Source of the DNA: Bog-532 sp963720945
GTDB lineage: Bacteria; Actinomycetota; Actinomycetes; Streptosporangiales; Streptosporangiaceae
Length of the DNA stretch: 64,000 nucleotides
Direction of reading: 5' to 3'
Assembly (NCBI GenBank): GCA_963720945.1
Contig: CAVRHH010000031.1
Location: forward strand, 372,001-436,000
Shown here: piece after piece, positions 61,480 through 64,000 of the stretch
How positions within the stretch are numbered: position 1 is the stretch's first letter
How the letters are laid out: every line of letters starts with the position of its first letter
Program-made: the position numbers and the translations under genes
Notes under the pieces: model-generated
What the model saw: the letters and a program-made list of their open reading frames with translations, nothing else
The model's database searches: none
What the model was told of the DNA's origin: nothing

Positions 61480-61830
61480 ATGACGCAATCAATGGGGACG
61501 TCAGCCATCCCGGTCACGACCGGGTTCACCGTGCCGGGCATGACGATCGAACGGGACCTCGGCGTCACGTTCGGCCTGGTGGTGCGGAGTATGGGCGCGG
61601 TCAAGTCGATCAGCGCCGGGTTCAAGGCGCTGCGCCAGGGCGAGGTGTCGGAGTACACCCAGCTGCTGGAGGACAGCCGGCGGCACGCCATCGACCGCAT
61701 GATCGAGAACGCGCGGCTGCTCGGCGCCAACGCCGTCGTTGCGATGCGGTTCGACTCCTCCGAGATCGGTCAGCAGCTGACCGAGATCGTGGCCTACGGG
61801 ACGGCCGTGGTCGCCACCCCGTCGGCCTGA
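61480..61830 (+). CDS. YbjQ / UPF0145 family protein
   Basis: A 116-residue protein: VTTGFTVPGMTIERDLGVTF, GLVVRSMGAVKSISAGFKAL, EYTQLLEDSRRHAIDRMIEN, ARLLGANAVVAMRFDSSEIG and LTEIVAYGTAVV. The family forms pentameric rings and is annotated as heavy-metal-binding by structure; its function is unproven. The start ATG 61480 lacks a strong ribosome site. The next gene begins 1 bp after its stop. Confidence 0.88.
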   Translation: MTQSMGTSAIPVTTGFTVPGMTIERDLGVTFGLVVRSMGAVKSISAGFKALRQGEVSEYTQLLEDSRRHAIDRMIENARLLGANAVVAMRFDSSEIGQQLTEIVAYGTAVVATPSA

Positions 61831-61831
61831 C

Positions 61832-62335
61832 GTGCCCGGGCCTGCCGGCGGCCCCGGGGACCCGCCGGGACCGGAACGCCCGCCGGGACCGGAACGCCCG
61901 CCGGGACCGGAACGCCCGCCGGGACCGCCGCGCTCCCTGATCGGGGACGCCGACCGCGAGCGGCTGACCACGCTGCTGCGCGAGCATTACGCGGCCGGCC
62001 GGATCAGCCTCGACGAACTTCGCCGCCGGGTGGGTATCGTCCTCGCCGCCGCGTACGCCGACGAGGCCGCGGTGGCCCTGGCCGAACTGCCGCCGGTCGC
62101 ATCCGCCGCGGCGGCCGGGACCGGCGGCCCGGCTGGGCCGGGCGGGGCCGGGGGAGCGGCCGCTGGCCGCGCGCGGTCACGATCGCGCCGCCGGCACGGT
62201 CAGGCGGCCGAACCCCAGCCCGGCTGGGTCCCCACACCGGAGCGGTTCCGCGACCCCTCCAGCGGGACGATCATGCGCGTGTGGACCGATCCGGCCGACG
62301 GCAGCCGGCATTACGTGCCGGACACCCTGGCCTGA
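61832..62335 (+). CDS. DUF1707 protein with GPERPP repeats
   Basis: A 167-residue protein. After a Pro/Gly start with GPERPP repeats, the DUF1707 domain reads IGDADRERLTTLLREHYAAG then RISLDELRRRVGIVLAAAYA. A Gly/Ala/Arg linker follows and a C-terminal segment PGWVPTPERFRDPSSGTIMR and VWTDPADGSRHYVP. DUF1707 is a short helical domain of actinobacterial proteins, often with membrane tails; none is seen here. GTG 61832 directly follows the YbjQ stop. Confidence 0.8.
   Translation: MPGPAGGPGDPPGPERPPGPERPPGPERPPGPPRSLIGDADRERLTTLLREHYAAGRISLDELRRRVGIVLAAAYADEAAVALAELPPVASAAAAGTGGPAGPGGAGGAAAGRARSRSRRRHGQAAEPQPGWVPTPERFRDPSSGTIMRVWTDPADGSRHYVPDTLA
61866..61925. repeat. 15-bp coding repeat (GPERP)
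   Basis: CCGGGACCGGAACGC recurs four times in tandem in the start of the DUF1707 gene, in frame. Another example of short repeat growth in this genome. Confidence 0.75.
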
Positions 62336-62376
62336 CCGGGCGCCCGGCACCATCAGCCGTGCCCCAGAATTGACCT

Positions 62377-62631
62377 GTGGCGGCGTACCCGATCTCCGGG
62401 GCCGGGATCCCCGGCGCCATCGGCACGCGCCTGCACGAGCCGCTCATGCTCGGCGCCACGAGTGGCCTGACCTTCTGGCCGCTGGCGACCGCGCTCACCA
62501 TCGTCGTGATCGAGGTCGCCGTCCGCTGGCGCGCACCCCGCCGCCCCGAACCGCCGGCCCGAAACCCCCGCCCGCCGCTGACGCCCGCCGCCAACTTGTG
62601 CACCTTCTGCTGTGCGCACCGCAGAAAATGA
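62377..62631 (+). CDS. Possible small membrane protein
   Basis: An 84-residue frame from GTG 62377 with one hydrophobic segment (LTFWPLATALTIVVIEVAV) and a basic Cys-containing tail (NLCTFCCAHRRK). Codon use is G/C-biased. No ribosome site and no family recognised, so it could be chance. It would overlap nothing and lies convergent to the nitroreductase gene. Confidence 0.35.
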   Translation: MAAYPISGAGIPGAIGTRLHEPLMLGATSGLTFWPLATALTIVVIEVAVRWRAPRRPEPPARNPRPPLTPAANLCTFCCAHRRK

Positions 62632-62684
62632 CCAAGATCTGTAACGGGCGGCGAACGGCGGGCCGGACGGCGGAATCCGCCGCG

Positions 62685-63257
62685 CTAAGGCCACTCGCGG
62701 ACGAGGGAATCCAGCTCCCGGTGCGCCGGGGGCAGTTCCTGGCCGTCCGGCACGGTGCCCAGGTAGACGAAACCGGTAATCTCCTCGCCGTCGGCGAACC
62801 CTAGCGCTTCGCGCACGAACGCGTCCCGGGCCGGCGCCCCGGTCCGCCACATCGCGCCGTAGCCCAGCGCGGTCGCGGCCAGCAGCAGGTTCTCGGTGGC
62901 CGCCGCCGTGGCCGCCAGGCGCTCCGCGTGCGGCACCTTCTCGTCGCCGCCGGCCGGGCACGCCACCGCGATGATGACCGGCGCCCGCATTGGCTTGGCC
63001 CGCTCCCGGTCCTCGGCCGCGGCGTCCGGCTCGGCCCCGCGCTGCCGGCCGGACCGCCGGAGCGCCTCCGCGAGCACCTCCCCGAACGCCTTGCGGCCCG
63101 CGCCCCTGATCACCACGAAACGCCACGGGCGGTGCCGGCCATGGTCGGGCGCGGCCACGGCCGCGGCCAGCATGACCCGCAGGTCCTCGTCGCTGGGGGC
63201 GGGATCGGTGAGCACCGGGCGGGACCGGCGCGCGTGCATAGCGGTGAGAGCGTCCAT
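62685..63257 (-). CDS. Nitroreductase family protein (YdjA-like)
   Basis: A 190-residue FMN-dependent oxidoreductase: ALTAMHARRSRPVLTDPAPS, MLAAAVAAPDHGRHRPWRFV, VIRGAGRKAFGEVLAEALRR, ATENLLLAATALGYGAMWRT (FMN site) and VYLGTVPDG. The short minimal form resembles YdjA. Substrate unknown. The start ATG 63257 lies 73 bp from the divergent hisD start. Confidence 0.88.
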   Translation of the reverse strand: MDALTAMHARRSRPVLTDPAPSDEDLRVMLAAAVAAPDHGRHRPWRFVVIRGAGRKAFGEVLAEALRRSGRQRGAEPDAAAEDRERAKPMRAPVIIAVACPAGGDEKVPHAERLAATAAATENLLLAATALGYGAMWRTGAPARDAFVREALGFADGEEITGFVYLGTVPDGQELPPAHRELDSLVREWP

Positions 63258-63318
63258 GATTATGGCCGAGCCTAGCGGGTGGCCGCGTTAACCCCGGGCG
63301 TCCACTGGGCACGCTCCG

Positions 63319-63324
63319 TAGACT
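63319..63324 (+). promoter_or_regulatory. -10 box TAGACT, leaderless start of hisD
   Basis: TAGACT fits TANNNT and ends 6 nt before GTG 63331, so the hisD transcript would be leaderless. Confidence 0.45.
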
Positions 63325-63330
63325 GTGCGG

Positions 63331-64000
63331 GTGATATCCCGTATCGACCTGCGTGCCCGCGATGCCGCCACCCTCACCCGCGCGAGCCTGTCCGGCGTGC
63401 TGCCGCGTGCCACCCTCGACGTCGCGGCCGCCGCCGAGCAGGTCCGGCCGGTGTGCGAGGACGTCCGCCGCCGGGGCGCCGCGGCGGTGCGCGAGTACAC
63501 CGCCCGGTTCGACGGCGTCGACCTGGCCAGCACGCGCGTACCCGCCGAGGCCCTCCGCAACGCGCTGGAGGACCTCGACCCGGCGGTCGCCGCGGCGCTC
63601 GAGGAGGCCGCCCGCCGGACCCGGCTCGTGCATCAGGCCCAGCTCCCGCCCGCCGAGACCGTGGTGACGCCGGCCAGCGGCCTCACCGTGGCCGGGCGGT
63701 ACGTGCCGGTCAGCCGGGCCGGTGTCTACGTGCCCGGCGGCCTGGTGGCCTATCCCTCCTCGGTCGTCATGAACGTCGTGCCCGCGCAGGTCGCGGGGGT
63801 GTCCTCGGTCGCGGTCGCCTCGCCGCCGCAGGCGGACAACGGGGGCCTGCCGCACCCGGCCGTGCTCGCCGCGTGCGCGCTGCTCGGCGTGGACGAGGTG
63901 CACGCGGTCGGCGGCGCCCAGGCCCTGGCCATGTTCGCGTACGGCACCGAGGACTGCGCGCCCGCCGACGTGCTCACCGGCCCGGGCAACGTCTACGTCG
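63331..64000 (+). CDS. hisD: Histidinol dehydrogenase (3' part outside window)
   Basis: The first 223 codons of the last-step histidine biosynthesis enzyme, which oxidises histidinol to histidine with two NAD+. Visible: ISRIDLRARDAATLTRASLS, VREYTARFDGVDL, RYVPVSRAGVYVPGGLVAYP, SSVVMNVVPAQVAGV, VDEVHAVGGAQALAMFAYGT, and DVLTGPGNVYV at the window edge. The start GTG 63331 follows the -10 box. It heads what is usually the his operon; the rest lies outside the window. Confidence 0.96.
   Translation, partial: MISRIDLRARDAATLTRASLSGVLPRATLDVAAAAEQVRPVCEDVRRRGAAAVREYTARFDGVDLASTRVPAEALRNALEDLDPAVAAALEEAARRTRLVHQAQLPPAETVVTPASGLTVAGRYVPVSRAGVYVPGGLVAYPSSVVMNVVPAQVAGVSSVAVASPPQADNGGLPHPAVLAACALLGVDEVHAVGGAQALAMFAYGTEDCAPADVLTGPGNVYV

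Overview
This window is a very GC-rich stretch of an actinomycete chromosome. Evidence is the strong G/C bias at third codon positions, many GTG starts, and several genes with a TANNNT -10 box 6-7 nt before the start codon (leaderless transcripts). It also carries a division cluster running from mraZ to the Wag31-type divIVA gene with sepF and yggT, a translational T-box ahead of ileS, a DUF3040 gene next to dinB, and a RecA-independent (PafBC-type) DNA-damage promoter. Genus cannot be fixed from the sequence; nothing looks plasmid-borne or phage-borne.

Layout. 0-4.5 kb (minus strand): end of an aldose-1-epimerase-like gene, a DUF2877 (AllH-like) gene, and a two-gene unit encoding a Trp-repeat protein and a small partner. 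5.1-9 kb: SseB-like protein, prepilin peptidase, a small conserved protein and a 3-hydroxyisobutyrate-dehydrogenase-like enzyme, separated by coding-like scraps. 9-15.9 kb: aromatic block aroC-aroK-aroB-second aroK, an F420-type oxidoreductase, then a frameshifted Xaa-Pro peptidase, efp and nusB. 16-20 kb: VC0807-type membrane protein, a damage-promoter methyltransferase-dinB unit, DUF3040 and an AraC-type regulator. 20-24.9 kb (minus): moxR-DUF58-transglutaminase operon.

25.5-45.6 kb is the division and cell-wall cluster: mraZ, rsmH, ftsL, ftsI, murE, murF, mraY, ftsW, murG, murC, ftsQ, ftsZ, yggS, sepF, yggT, divIVA, ending in a strong terminator. murD, normally between mraY and ftsW, is absent. 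pgeF, normally after ftsZ, is also absent. ftsQ appears frameshifted. MurG carries a long C-terminal repeat tail, and FtsL and FtsI carry long disordered N-termini. A membrane protein with a small Cys/His zinc-type domain follows divIVA.

45.7-51.7 kb: ileS (minus) with its T-box, then a DksA/TraR-type protein, lspA and rluD. 51.7-57.1 kb is decayed accessory DNA: a diacylglycerol-kinase fragment carrying a 38-bp perfect palindrome, a small conserved gene, a drug-type MFS exporter, a DUF1269 protein, a 5'-truncated frameshifted LuxR-family (LAL) regulator, and a SulP transporter scrap. Four TCACCC-N5/6-GGGTGA palindromes lie in it. 57.6-64 kb: dnaE, UPF0145/YbjQ, DUF1707, nitroreductase, and the start of hisD.

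The core genes supply peptidoglycan precursors (MurE, MurF, MraY, MurG, MurC) to the divisome (FtsI/W/L/Q/Z, SepF) and the polar growth scaffold (DivIVA). The accessory stretches show repeated tandem-repeat growth, single-base lesions and rearranged gene scraps.
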